Shown here: positions 22,899 to 35,100 of the stretch, one piece after another | Layout of the letters: the number at the start of each line of letters is the position of its first letter | How positions within the stretch are numbered: the first letter of the stretch is position 1 | DNA from: Patella vulgata | Lineage: Eukaryota; Mollusca; Gastropoda; Patellidae | Direction of reading: 5' to 3' | Length of the DNA stretch: 64,000 nt | Assembly: GCF_932274485.2 (NCBI RefSeq) | Contig: NC_065882.2 | Span: 55,155,431-55,219,430, forward strand | Position numbers and translations under genes: made by a program | The notes under the pieces: model-generated | The model's input: only the letters and a program-made list of their open reading frames with translations | Database searches by the model: none | What the model was told of the DNA's origin: nothing

Positions 22899-25578
22899 TC
22901 GTGTGGCGGAATATATTGACGAAAATGACGATGAACAAACTACCGTGCGTGATCTTGTTCAATTGATGCAACAGTTCTTATACGAAAAAGAGACATATAG
23001 GGCTGCTTACATGAAGAAAAATCTATGTGAACATTTTGGATACAAAATAATTATTGCTGAACTAAACAGTAAGCCAGATGTTGTAGCATTTAAGAGTACA
23101 CCAGCATTTATACTCAGTGAATTTTACCATTTGCCAAATCAGAAATTAAATCTATGAAACTTGAAAAGGAATCATGTCCAACACCCGAAGAGATGTCATC
23201 TGTAGAGCAGAACCTGGAATTCCTTCCTCAAACACTTAGACTTTTACTGAAAGTTCTTTTCGTAGGTAAAGATGCTGATCTGAAGATTGCATCAATTGGA
23301 CAAGCAATTATTCAAGCCACATTACCTCGGGTATTGATTGCGCCAATACAAATTGGATTTGGTATAGAGATGCATCACCAGTTTGCTTCCAGATTTCTTA
23401 TTATTGACTCATTACATTGTCATGGATACTGTTCCTCCTCCTCTGAAGTTAGGAAATTCGAGTTAAATGCGACAGCCTTCCACGGTACAGACCTCCATGG
23501 ATTCATTTCTGGAAACTTCGTTCAGTTTGTTGCAGATAATGTTGACCACAACTTGAGGACTTTTGATGGATTTAATACCTTTCATGGGATGGGCATCATA
23601 GCAACAATGATTACAGGAACAAAGGAATTTAAATCTGCACATCTGTACGTCTATGGAAAGTATAGCACCCATTGGTAGAATCGGTATCCATTTCTACAGG
23701 TCAGAATGGAATGGTTCATCTGCCCTCACATATGAAGAGCTGCCAAGTCTAAAATGCGAGGATCACACAAATCAAATGGATCGCCTCTGGAAGATTTCAT
23801 GGCCGTTGAAATCCCTACTACCTGCTTAGTGAGGATTTATGCAGTCTGTGCACTTCCGAACTCAACTTGGCCCATCAACAGTTACATTCTTACCAATAAT
23901 TGACATGAGTTCAAGCGACATGTCATGCATATATTCAACAGTAAAGTTTCTTTGTGTTCAAGCAAGGAAGTACAACGTGACGCCTGTAACCACCTTCGAT
24001 CAGTCAATCTGGTGGAAGGCTCGAACCATCCAAACAAGTGAACCTCCTGGAAGAGATCTAAATTCAGCTGTTCTTAGGCTTGGTGCATTCCATGCCCAGG
24101 TGAGCTTTCTAGGATCTATTGGGCAGGATCTAGATTTCGTCAATTGCTTGAAATTGTATATGCCTCCAACGCTGTGAGGCACATGATGACATTCAAATCT
24201 ACTGCAAAAGCAATCCATGCACATATTTTGTCGATGCAGCCCTCAATGCCATTATTGCTTCTAGGACATTTGGTCATCCACTGCCAAGATGTAACCAGTA
24301 ATCAGGATAAACAAGAGGAGTCTGATGTTCCAAGCAAAATAACAATCTCCAATGAAGACCTAGTAAAGAAAGCTGGGATAATGGGGAGATTGTTGAATGG
24401 TCAACTGTCTAATGAAGAGGTGTGACAGGATGGAATCTTTAATAGGATTGAAAATAAACTAACTGAATACGAGAATTCTCTGAAAGACAGGAGAACGTGT
24501 GTGCTGTAGCTACAATACATGAACATGATTGATATCCTGAGAAGATTTATCAAAGCTGAAAGACTAGGAAACTGGCAACTGCATCTTCAGTCTTTGTCAG
24601 GCATGCCCCCCTACCATTGTGCCTCTGGTCACACCCTGTATGCAAAATCAGCGAGAATGTATCTCCAGAGCATGCTGAAACCCAGATATATACTAGAGTT
24701 TATCATTGGGATATCATGCTGTTCGTCGCAGTGATCGGGTTTTGGCTGGACTTCCAACTGACCTTGTCATTGAACAGGTACTCACGAGAAGCATAAAGAC
24801 AAGCGGTGGATTCACCAAGGGAAAAGGGGTGGGTGAGATGCAACGATTGACCTGGCTCATGGCTATGCCTTCATGTGCATCTTTGGCACAAGTTTCATTT
24901 ACAACCAGTGAACAACATAAAGACATGTCAAAATCGCGCCAGAAACGTGAACAAAGGGACCTTTGCGCAATTCTAAGCTTTCTAGAAGATAAAAGTCCTT
25001 TCAGTGCGGACACGTAACATTGCAACTGGTGCAAATGCGGACGTGTTTCAGTGAATGTTTACCATGCTGTAGAAATTGGGCAAAAGGTTTTAAAAGCTAT
25101 GACTGGCACAAATACCATAAACTTCTCATTCAAAAAGAAAGACCAGGTGGTTACCCTTGTTACAAAATCTGGTGTGAAAGTAGATGGAGACATGATTCAA
25201 GTTGACCCACAACTCCTGTTTCAGGGACTGATAGCAACTGCTCGAAATCTCAATGATGATCTGGCCATATTCTTTCAGTATGAGCTCTATAGTATTTCAC
25301 CTGCTTTGTTTGATTCGTGTGGTCTCCCTAGACAGCCAAACAAACTTGCATTGGCTGATGCACTCTGGGAAATGCTGCAGAAACCAGATTATGAGCCACC
25401 CTCACAAGATGCTGATAAACACTTCGTCCTTGATGGTGGAGCTCTTTTGCAACGTCTACCTTGGCCCCGGGTTGCAACATACAATGCCAGCATTGGAACT
25501 TTTCGCAGTTCTCTCGTAACCTCCCGATGGGTCCATGCACTAGGAGCTCCCCTGGGACAGGGGGCAACCTGTTCCTGA
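22899..25578 (+). pseudogene. Right copy of PIN/CXC-type repeat-family gene (5'- and 3'-truncated)
   Basis: It starts at the SINE tail with VAEYIDENDDEQTTV and runs through the same blocks as the left copy. It keeps two segments the left has lost: one encoding MDRLWKISWPLKSLLPA near 23780-23830, and one encoding VKVDGDMIQVDPQLLFQGL near 25165-25225. It ends FVLDGGALLQRLPWPRVATY and then leaves the family's known sequence near 25578. About six separate open pieces exist, so it is broken at several points. It lacks the N-terminal part present in the spacer. No promoter is visible. Confidence 0.65.
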
Positions 25579-26059
25579 CGCCTCCCGGGCTTCACCAATT
25601 TCTATCTGTCGTACATCCGCAAGGCAACAATTGCCCAGTGATACTTACGCATTATATAAGACAATTGTAACTGGCTTAATAAACCCTAACAAGTGTCACT
25701 ACTTGAAATTGAAATATTTCAGTTGTTGATTATTTATTATTTTATCATGTTACACTAGGTAAAAATTTCGAACTTTCAGTTTCAGGTGGCGTGATTTTTA
25801 ATATCGTACGGGTTGAAAACGGTTATTAAGTTTAGATATGGCAGAAATAATGATATGATATGTATGGTAGAAATCGGTTAACCGAGGACATGATACACTC
25901 GCTGTCCTGTAAACACTAACCACGGACTTCATACACACAATCATATTTTTCCTTTTTCAGATCACACACACGAAAGATACACCCTAACTGTAGAATACCC
26001 CCTACCGCGGAACATCTCAGATCGACCTTAAAATCAAATCGGGTATTACATCCGGGCTT

Positions 26060-26061
<2 letters not shown>

Positions 26062-26092
<31 letters not shown>

Positions 26093-26290
26093 GTCGACTT
26101 GACACGAACTAGATCATTTCAGGTCTAACGCACGGTTCAATTTTATTTCGATAAATCGCTTGCGCGTTGAGGTATTTACCTATGGGAGAAAACCTACGTG
26201 GTTGGCCAGGCGACCCTGTTCCTTGTCACGTACAAGAGGGAAATCGAAAGCTTGCTACTTGACTCAATGTCAGGCCTTGTGATTGTCACA
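26062..26290 (-). mobile_element. SINE family B, mirror of the left-arm copy
   Basis: (GA)n at 26062-26091, then the SINE body in minus orientation, matching 18308-18521. Confidence 0.85.
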
Positions 26291-26832
26291 ATTCTATTAA
26301 TTCACTTTCGTTTGCTTCCATTTTGCTTATGTCATAGGTTTTAGCAGATATCTTGGACATAAACTAATACATTAACAGTTACTTTAGAAATCCGAATTTG
26401 ATCTTAGTTTGTGGTACGAGTCATTCCTCACGACCCACGACCCCCCCTCTAGCTAATTCTTAGAAAACTTGCCCCGCAGTTTCAATTTTATTTCGATAAA
26501 TCGCTTGCGCGTTGAGGTACTTTCCTATGGGAGAAAACCTACGTGGTTGGCCAGGCGACCCTGTTCCTTGTCACGTACAAGAGGGAAATCGAAAGCTTGC
26601 CACTTGACTCAATGTCAGGCCTTGTGATTGTCACAATTCTATTAATTCACTTTCGTTTGCTTCCATTTTGCTTATGTCATAGGTTTTAGCAGATATCTTG
26701 GACATAAACTAATACTTTAACAGTTACTTTAGAAATCCGAATTTGATCTTAGTTTGTGGTACCAGTCATTCCTCACGACCCACGACCCCCCCCCCCCCCC
26801 CCAGCTAATTCTTAGAAAACTTGCCCCGCAGT
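26136..26832. repeat. 345-bp tandem duplication in right arm
   Basis: TTCAATTTTATTTCGATAAA at 26136 recurs at 26481. The block, including part of the SINE and a C-run, is doubled, with differences mainly in the C-run (7 against 16 C). The left arm has one copy, so the doubling followed the inverted duplication or was lost on the left. Confidence 0.85.
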
Positions 26833-27453
26833 TTCCATATTAGTACATGGTGTTTGAATCTTGGGTAAAATATTTGTAAATTACCAATCAAGTAATAGTA
26901 GGCTACATCGTCGGTCCCAGGGGGCATTCTCTGATGCGTTTTACTATGGGCGTTTCAGAATAATCAAATGCTTTTAAATAAAACTTTATTACCACAATCC
27001 GAAAATATGTACACTTGTTATTATAAACTTTTATAAACAACATATGTACTATATTTATTAACGTACACATGCCTGTGGCCATTATAATATAATGCAATAT
27101 CGGCGTGAACAAATAATGACTTTCGGGGACACTCATAATAAAGCAATTGGGATACGTGAAACGTGACACCTTATTGCTTCTTCATATGTCAATAATCTTA
27201 ATCAAATCAAAATGGTCATAATATCATGCACACTGTATTGGACATACGTGACACCAATAGATCGAGCACTCTAGGTGCGATCCGTTATAGTTTTGAACTT
27301 TGACAATGATTAGATAGCTCTTTCCAGATTATAAAGATTCAATGATAAGTGTGGCGATCGGATTCATAATCAATTGACATACACCGGGTTTCTTATAATA
27401 TGGCCTCTTTAGAACTAGTGTTTGAAAATTAAGTGACGCTTAACTATAATATA

Positions 27454-28145
27454 CTTTTCAAAAAAAAAAAGGGGATATTGAAATGCAAATACCTATTCAG
27501 GTTGCGATATGATAAATAGTCGTGGACACGTGACATGCCTTGAGAGTATGTTCAGAGATGAAGAACTTATCGCCCTGACAGAACCACTGAGCTGCACATG
27601 CGACACGCAATAGCGCCATACAAGTGAGAGGGGTTCATTGTCAAATTTGACACTTCAAGGAATGGTTGATGAAAACTGCCGCGTGCTGGTTTATCCTATC
27701 CATGTTTAGCGAATCTTTGCTTTAGTGTGTTACGTTTAATTTGATCGGGAGACATGTTCGTCGACGTCAACGTCAACGGACAACATTGCAAGAATTGGCC
27801 GTGTCACTGCAAGAGGAGTGGGTCAGATTGCCCCAAATCGTGATTGGATGGTTGATTAGGAGCATGCCACGACGAATTACTGAATGTCTGAGGATTGGTG
27901 GAACAATTACTCATTATTAAGACAAAAATCAAAAACGTCCATTTTCGCTTTTGACAGCGTATCTCTTTGCGAGTGAAATGGGGCCGTCAAATAAGCCGCC
28001 CATATGAACTGTTTATGTTCATGTGTAGGCAATTGGCCTGTTATTAATATACACTGGTTACCTCTAATAAAAACAGCAGTGCATTTCCGCAGTTTTGTAT
28101 TGTTTCTGAATATCCCCTATTTTTTTTTTTTTTTTTTTTGAAGAG
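27454..28145. mobile_element. Non-autonomous Tc1 deletion derivative
   Basis: Both terminal inverted repeats are present (CTTTTCAAAAAAA at 27454 and TATCCCCTATTTT..GAAGAG ending 28145) with TA on each side. Its 692 bp match the two ends of the 1.19-kb element at 35844-37034. Most of the transposase is missing; a C-terminal scrap ([20 protein letters not shown]) is readable near 27805-27870. Confidence 0.82.
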
Positions 28146-28652
28146 TATACTATAAGGTCTAGGAATATAGGGCCTAGCGTTATGTTTAGTGTATCAGGGA
28201 CATAGCCTACAAATGGTCCTCAGTTAGGGTTGGTATCGTGATATAATGCTATCAATGTACACGCTATTGTAATTGCTTAAAGTTACAATTTCATATTTTC
28301 TAAGAAAGTCAAAACATAATTATTTCTTTTGCTCAATAGTTTGTCAACTCACTATTATTATACGATCATAGGTTATCTTTCTCACACTTAAAAATCTTCG
28401 CACCGGAATTAATAAGACAATTACCTCCCAATTACCTCCCTTGTTTTCCTATTCCCCCGCCATGGAATAGCTATCTTCAAACGTTTGAATTTGAAGTTGA
28501 ACATGATATTTTTGCCAATTTCTCAATTGGCAATAGTGAATTATAGGATTAATAGGATTATTCTTTAACAAGGTAGGACTGTTTATAGATACCATCTATT
28601 TTAGGGCTTTATTTTAATACATAACTTAATAATATGAAATTGTAACTTTAAA
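28146..28652. other. Intergenic, nothing recognised
   Basis: AT-rich, no open frame of note. Confidence 0.4.
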
Positions 28653-28924
28653 TGGGGTTGGATGGTCGAATGGTTAGCGCGTGCACACTGCATCATAAGG
28701 TCTCATTGAGTCAACTGGCGTGGTTTCGATTCCTCGGTTGTACGTGACAAGGTGTAGAGTCGCGTGTCCAACCTCGTGGGTTTTCTCCGCGGCCTCCGGT
28801 TTCCTCCCACTGCTAAAGATTCCTACGCGCAAGCGAATTATTGAAATAAAATTGAAATGACCTAGTTTTTGTCGAGTGGACGTTAAACCCCATTTCACCC
28901 TCTCTCATATAACATCAAAGGCAT

Positions 28925-28958
<34 letters not shown>
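28653..28958 (+). mobile_element. SINE family B, near complete
   Basis: Head GGTTGGATGGTCGAATGGTT, B-box region GGTTTCGATTCCTC, body with GTACGTGACAAGGTGTAGAG, then two CT-rich stretches, the second being (CT)n at 28928-28958. Confidence 0.85.
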
Positions 28959-28961
<3 letters not shown>

Positions 28962-29293
28962 AATTGCTTAAGACAATTAGATTTAGGTTTAATTGGGTGC
29001 AATAGAAATGATAGATCAATTGGTTTGAAGCAAACTTGTGCCACCAACAAGTACAATCATTAACTGAATCATACACATAAGAAATGCAACTGTAGACTAG
29101 TGTTTTGATTGACTTCGTACCAGACCATATTGTGAAATGGACAAAACTGTCTATAGGGCAGTCATCAAGTACCTGCAACTGAAAGGACACAGATACAAGC
29201 CGACATGATCTCTACTTTAGGGGAGTTTGCCCCTTCCTTTTCCAAGTAAAGATATGAGCTGCCTAATTTGAGCGTGGCAGAGAGAGCATTGAC

Positions 29294-29600
29294 ATGACCC
29301 GCGTCTTGGACGGCCATTCAAGAAAACATTACCCGATGCATGACATGGTGATGGCTGATCGACGATTGACCGCTCGACATATTGCTAGTGTTGTGGGCAT
29401 CTCTCATATCACGGCTGAGAACATTATCGCCAACGATAATAACAAAAGTGTCTGGAAAATGGGTGCCAAAGGTCTTGACTTCGGATGAGAAACGTGTCAG
29501 ATTCATGACGTGCAGTGACAATCTGCGCCATTTTGAAGCAGATCCTGATAATTGTTTGGCCAGATTTGTAACCATGGATGAGACCTGTTTCCAAAAATGA
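29294..29600 (+). pseudogene. mariner-type transposase fragment
   Basis: Two overlapping frames give DRRLTARHIASVVGISHITA (helix-turn-helix of mariner transposase), then WVPKVLTSDEKRVRFMTCSD, then FVTMDETCF, which holds the first catalytic Asp. In mariner the same blocks read RWVPRxLTxxQK and ITGDETW. No inverted repeats or later catalytic residues were found, so it is a fragment. Confidence 0.8.
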
Positions 29601-30665
29601 AAAAGGAACTATCCGGTCGTCATTTTCCTAGTGATGATGACCTCACGTCAGCTTTGAACGACTTCTTTAGGGTTGCTAAAGAAAATGCCTCTCTGCCCGG
29701 CAACACCTTTGGCAAAATAGTTTGTACACCTCGAAGTTGACTATGTAGAAAATTAAATGGAAGCCATGGACTTTGTACAGGTCTTTCACAGGCAGGCTTA
29801 GAACATTTCAGTCAACCCTCATATAATGAGATGAAATGAATGCCAATAGCTCAATTATGCAATCTCCCACTACAGCCGGTCAGATATGTAAGTAGTGGAG
29901 ACTATCGAAAGTATAAAAAAACGAAATATAGATTTGTATTTGAAATTCAAATTCTGACTACAATATGTAAGAAATAAGTCTGATAAATTAGCAGTTTTAA
30001 AATTTACATACATTGGAATTAGAATATTAGCAAACCTTTACAATCAAATATTGATTTTATTAGCTGACATCCGCATGGCGCATAACGTCTCTTTTAATTT
30101 AAAATATTGCTTTATTTAGCAATATTCTTAATCAAAAAGTAAAAGATATTCTGTCTTGTTGCCCTATAATTCATTTAAATAGTTGAATAACTGTTATTCA
30201 GCAAGACTTGTTTTTTTAAACTTACACAGGGTCAACAAACAAGAATACATTGTAAGCCTTGTAAGTGTTTTTTGTGTTATTAGTCACGCGTGTATTGGAT
30301 ACATTCCAGAACTATAGAAAATATTCAATGTAATATGCAGTAGTTGTCGTGATCACTTTTACTATATTTAGTCTTGATAAATATACATATACTTATCTAT
30401 TGAAGATTGAAATTTAAAGAATACAAAGGCAGCATTATAACATACATTACTTTTATTTATCAAAACATTTATATTATTTACCTGAATACAAATTTCAACA
30501 AACAAGACTGTGTGGTGTTTATAATTCAAGAGACTTGCCTTTATTGAAATTTATTACTGTTTAACTAGTGAGACGGATCATGAGAGCTTTATTTTGCCCA
30601 CTTGTATTGTGGGGGTAAACATTGCTGCCACTCAACAACCACCCTCCGAGGAGTCCATTTTTGGC
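29601..30665 (+). other. Upstream region of gene 2
   Basis: No repeat recognised. The presumed promoter and 5' UTR lie near the right end. A short upstream frame (ATG 30580, stop 30616-30618, 12 codons) precedes the start codon and would lie in the 5' UTR if transcription starts before it. No convincing TATA box can be singled out in such AT-rich DNA. Confidence 0.4.
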
Positions 30666-30744
30666 ATGATTCTTACCTGGTTGGCGTTGATGCTGTCTCT
30701 ATGGCAGGCATCAGAAGCAGCCATGCCAGAAGTTACAGTGGGAG
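30666..30744 (+). CDS. Gene 2 exon 1: signal peptide
   Basis: ATG (G at -3), then 26 codons reading [20 protein letters not shown] followed by PEVTVG, with a GTGAGT donor at 30745. A hydrophobic core ([11 protein letters not shown]) and small residues at ASEA|A make a good cleavage site after residue 18 or 19. The exon ends in phase 1 and its last G joins GA of the exon at 32414 to make Gly, keeping the frame into SRCR domain 1. Too short to stand out as an open frame; called from splice phase and position. Confidence 0.85.
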
Positions 30745-32070
30745 GTGAGTTATAAAACAAAACTTTTAAAGTTACAAGAATTAAATTTTTGACAAAGTTC
30801 TTGTTTTCTAGTGTGCATATCTTGTCAGTAAGTTCATGATAAGTCATGCAGACATAGCATGTGATAATCCCCTCAAGTTTAAAATTATTGCATTAGGTTG
30901 CAGGTATATTGCACTAGCGGTTACAATCACACCCCTAAAGTAACAGAAATGAAATGAAATGGGGTTTAACGTCCTACTGTTCTGCTCCTAAACTGGGATA
31001 ATGAAGACGGGCATACGCCATACAGTGTGCTATGAGGGAAATTTTGCCCGGGCAGCGGCACTACGGCCTACTCTTATATCGAATTCCAACTGCCAAGGGA
31101 CCTTTTACGTGCACGCCAATGTGTACACGGGACCTCGGTTTTTCGTCCAATCCGAACGACTAGACAGCTGTCCTTGTCGGGCCCTCCGTCCTGCATCACT
31201 GACAAGGGGAAACCACGCCGGAAAATCTGGATTACCTTTCTCGGCCAATGCAGGGATCGAACACCCGACCTCCGGGCTAGCGAGCCAGCGTCTTACCAAC
31301 TTAGCCCCCTAAAGTAACAGAACACGACTGTTTAATGTCCCTTTTGCAATCGAATCATGTGTTCAATAATTGGCTTCATCACACGAGGGATGGTCCACAA
31401 CAGCTGGAACGTTAGTTTGACAACCCCAATATGGTGCTGTTCTAAATGTGTGGTGGTAGAACTACAGTGGAGATTGGAGGATGCAGTATCGAAAGCGTAT
31501 TAAGTAATGCATGCCCATCATTTATATATTTTATGATTTTAAAAAAACTGAAATCGAATCTCGAATTATAATCAATTTTTTTATTTTTTTAGTATGTTCA
31601 TGCACTTTGAAATTTGGAACGGGAAATATTTTTTCAAATCATGAATCAGATATGAGTAATGATACCCATTAACTTCATATCTTTCTGTAAAGGAATGCAG
31701 ATATAAAATTTGAAAAGAGCATCATTTTTGCACGCATGACCCATAAGGAAATGATTGTTAAACTTTGCAACGTGGCTATATTATGCCATTGCCGCAATAT
31801 TTAGGGGGGGGGGGTGTTGGATAGCTGAATGGTTAGCGTGCGCGTGCTGTATCATAAAGTCTGTCATTGAGTCGACTGGCGTGGTTTCGAATCCTCGGTT
31901 GTACGTGACAAGGAGTAGGGTCGCCTGTCCAACCTCGTGAGTTTTCTCCGGGTCCTCCGGTTTCCTCCCACTGCTAAAGACCCTGTTATGCGCAAGCGAA
32001 TTATTGAAATAAAATTAAACCATGTTAGTCCCGAAATGACCTAGTTTGTGTCGAGTGGACGTTAAACCCC

Positions 32071-32117
<47 letters not shown>

Positions 32118-35100
32118 TCGCAATATTTAGCGGTTCTATTATTTAAAGGAAGCCCAGGTGGCTCAGTAAGTAAGACGTGCTAACCCGCGGGTCCGTGTTC
32201 CATTCCAGTTGGAATTCGATATAAGAGTAGACCGTAGCGCCACTGTCTATGCAGAGTTTCCCTCATAGCTCACTGTATTGCGAATGCCCGTCTTTATTAG
32301 CCCAGTTGGAGTAGGACGTTAAAAATCATTTCATTTCATTTTCTATTTTGTAAAACCAAAAGCTTGATGATTTACGATTTACATAGTAATTTGCACATGT
32401 ACTTGTTTACTAGGATTTAGCATTAGATTAGTAAATGGTTCTGATGGTGAAGGAAGGGTAGAAGTAAGACGTAATGCAACAGAAGAATGGGGGACGGTTT
32501 GTAATGACTATTGGGACGATGTTGATGCCGCTGTTGTTTGTCGAATGTTTAATTTTAAATATGGCACGGTAAGATCTATTATTTGTCGCTGTGAAAGAGA
32601 CTTATCGGTGTTAGGGTCGTATGTTCTATAAACTATACTTGATTTTATTTATCTTTATTATACCATCAATGTGATTTTAACCATAAATAGATAGTGATTT
32701 AGCGAAAGGGGAGAAAGGTTAAATTTATAAAAACTAGAAATGCATTTGTTCACAACAGGATATACATATCTATATATAATAGAATGTTATTGCGTATATC
32801 TATAGAATGGAAGAATAGAATTTGTTGAGTTGAATAGGTAATAGTATAACTATAGCAGTTTGTGCTAAATCATACCTTCATTGTGACTAAAAAGATTAAG
32901 GGAGCTAAATCGCTAATATTTCGGACATAGAAATTGACACAAATATAATAATGTAATATGAATGTATATAAACTATTTATATTTCATTAGTTTCCGTTTG
33001 TACTCTGATTTCAAGTCATTATGTTCGGCGAAATGCGCCAGAAGTCTCAGATCGAATGGCAGTTCATAGCGTCTGGTTATTCCAGTCTACACCGATAGTA
33101 TTTACTGTACATGCCCTCCAGATAAGAATATGGCATCACCGTTTGACATGACTTGTGGAATATGTCTAGCCTCGTTCTTTGAGTCCCTTGTTACAAATGG
33201 CACTGAAACGCATTATGGTACACGATTCGTGTACCAATGGTAAAATGTTTATTTTGTCTTAAATATTGAATATCATAAGCCCATCTTTTCTCGGTAAGAT
33301 CACAACATCAATGTTGATTTAAAGGACAATATTGGTGCCAGCCATTATCACATATTATGTGATAGAGCTGGTTAAACACATTCCAAATATAATTTTATCT
33401 CAGGATCATTGCTACGATAGCTGAGTAATACAGTTTTTCTGCATCGGAAGTGACGAACGCCAAAGGAAAACACGAGTCGCCTCTCTCTATATAACTGACT
33501 GATGTGACGAATGATAACGGATATACGGGCGAATTTCTGCTCACTAATAATTCCTTCGGAGACCAAAAGTTGTTATATGGGACTGTAAGAGGATACCTGA
33601 CAATTCAATAAAGTAATTGAATGTCATTAGATAAGAGAACACGAGAAAAATAGAAATAGTCCGTACATTCCCTTGTTTATATTCATTCTATACCTTATAA
33701 AAACATGGTAATGCACGGACTTTTTCTGTTTTTCTTTCGTGTTCACTTATCTAGTGACAGTCAATTCTTTTTATGAATAGTCAGATATCCTCTCACAGTC
33801 TCACACAACAACTTTTGGTCTTGAAAGGAATTATTAGTGAGCAGAAATTTGCCCGTATATCCGAATTATCATTCGTCACATCAGTCAGTTATATAGAGAG
33901 GCGACTCGTGTTTTCCTTTGGCGTTCGTCACTTCCGATTCAGAAAAACTGTATTACTCAGCTATCGTAGCAATGATCTCTGAGATAAAATTATATTTGGA
34001 ATGTGTTTAACCAGCTCTATCACATATGTGATAATGACTGGCACCAATATTGTCCTTTAAATCGACAAATAATTCGTGTTTTCAATGTCGAAGAATTTGA
34101 ATGATACTGAGTTAGAGACTTAGCTACTTTAAATATGAAGGTGTATGCATATGAATAAAGAGTGCTAGGGATGCTTTTGAAATATAAATTTGATTTACAG
34201 GCACATAGCACAAGCATAAGCACATTCCCCAGAGGTGTTGGTCCAATAAATATGGATAATGTGGATTGTAGAGGAAATGAAACCTCCTTGGTAAATTGTG
34301 CTTTTGCTGGATGGGGAATCCATAATTGCGGCCATTATGAAGATGCTGGGGTCAAATGCCTCAATCAAGACGGTTTGTTATTCAATTTGATATTTTGGCA
34401 CCCTGCTGTTCATTGGAACCACAGCGCGGGGGCTATTAAATAGGTTCCAAACTTCCATTATCACAGTCACTCGAATATAAGCACGCCCTTCTCACATCAA
34501 TGCCATCTATTCATATGTAATTAGCGTATTGCAATCTATTTGAATTAGAACACAGCAAGTGTATTTCTAATGAAATGATTTTCAGATCGAATTTCAACGC
34601 CAATAAGCACTTAAATTGATCTATTGCAATCTCGTTGGTCAATTCTTTGAAACGCAATAACTTTACTTTTACAGAGTGCATTTTAATAACGCTTAAGACA
34701 TATTTATTACCACAATCACTCGCCTAAGTTTGACCATTAATACAAGCCACACTTTACTTCTAAAACTGTTAAAACATGAAATGCATTGTCATTATTACAG
34801 CCAATCAACGAGGTACACCAGTGCCATATCTTCTCCATATATGTTTGGTCTTCTGCCGTCTTATTGGCTGATTTTTCCTACAATAACTTTACGCCCCCCC
34901 CCCCCGCCTAAACGCGTAGCGTGCATTGTCGCCGTTTTAGCCTCATGCTCCTGTTATGGAATAAATGTAATTACATGGTGAAGAATTGATCTGACACCCA
35001 CATTAGATATTTTCGCAATTGCTTATTCTGTATATTTCAACGTCGGCATTTTGTTTTTAAGAATTTCTTTGGTTTGCTTAAGAATCCACATAGCATTGAT

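Larger units (their letters stand above)
22611..27568. repeat. Right arm of large inverted duplication
   Basis: Inverted copy of 17379-21635. Its inner end falls inside the SINE B head with no target-site duplication on that side, so the inner edge is a rearrangement breakpoint and not a SINE insertion edge. Its outer end continues without a break through an otherwise complete Tc1 deletion derivative (27454-28145), of which the left arm keeps only a terminal piece. Confidence 0.9.

Noticed and set aside
24714-25034. Opposite-strand open frames inside the inverted arms (also 19333-19653)
   Set aside because: They mirror the decayed family gene on the other strand and show no domain; identical in both arms only because the arms are duplicates.
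31105-31299. Possible tRNA gene in SINE A and SINE B heads
   Set aside because: A and B box-like sequences are present but no intact cloverleaf with acceptor stem; dispersed copies with tails and target duplications mark them as SINEs.
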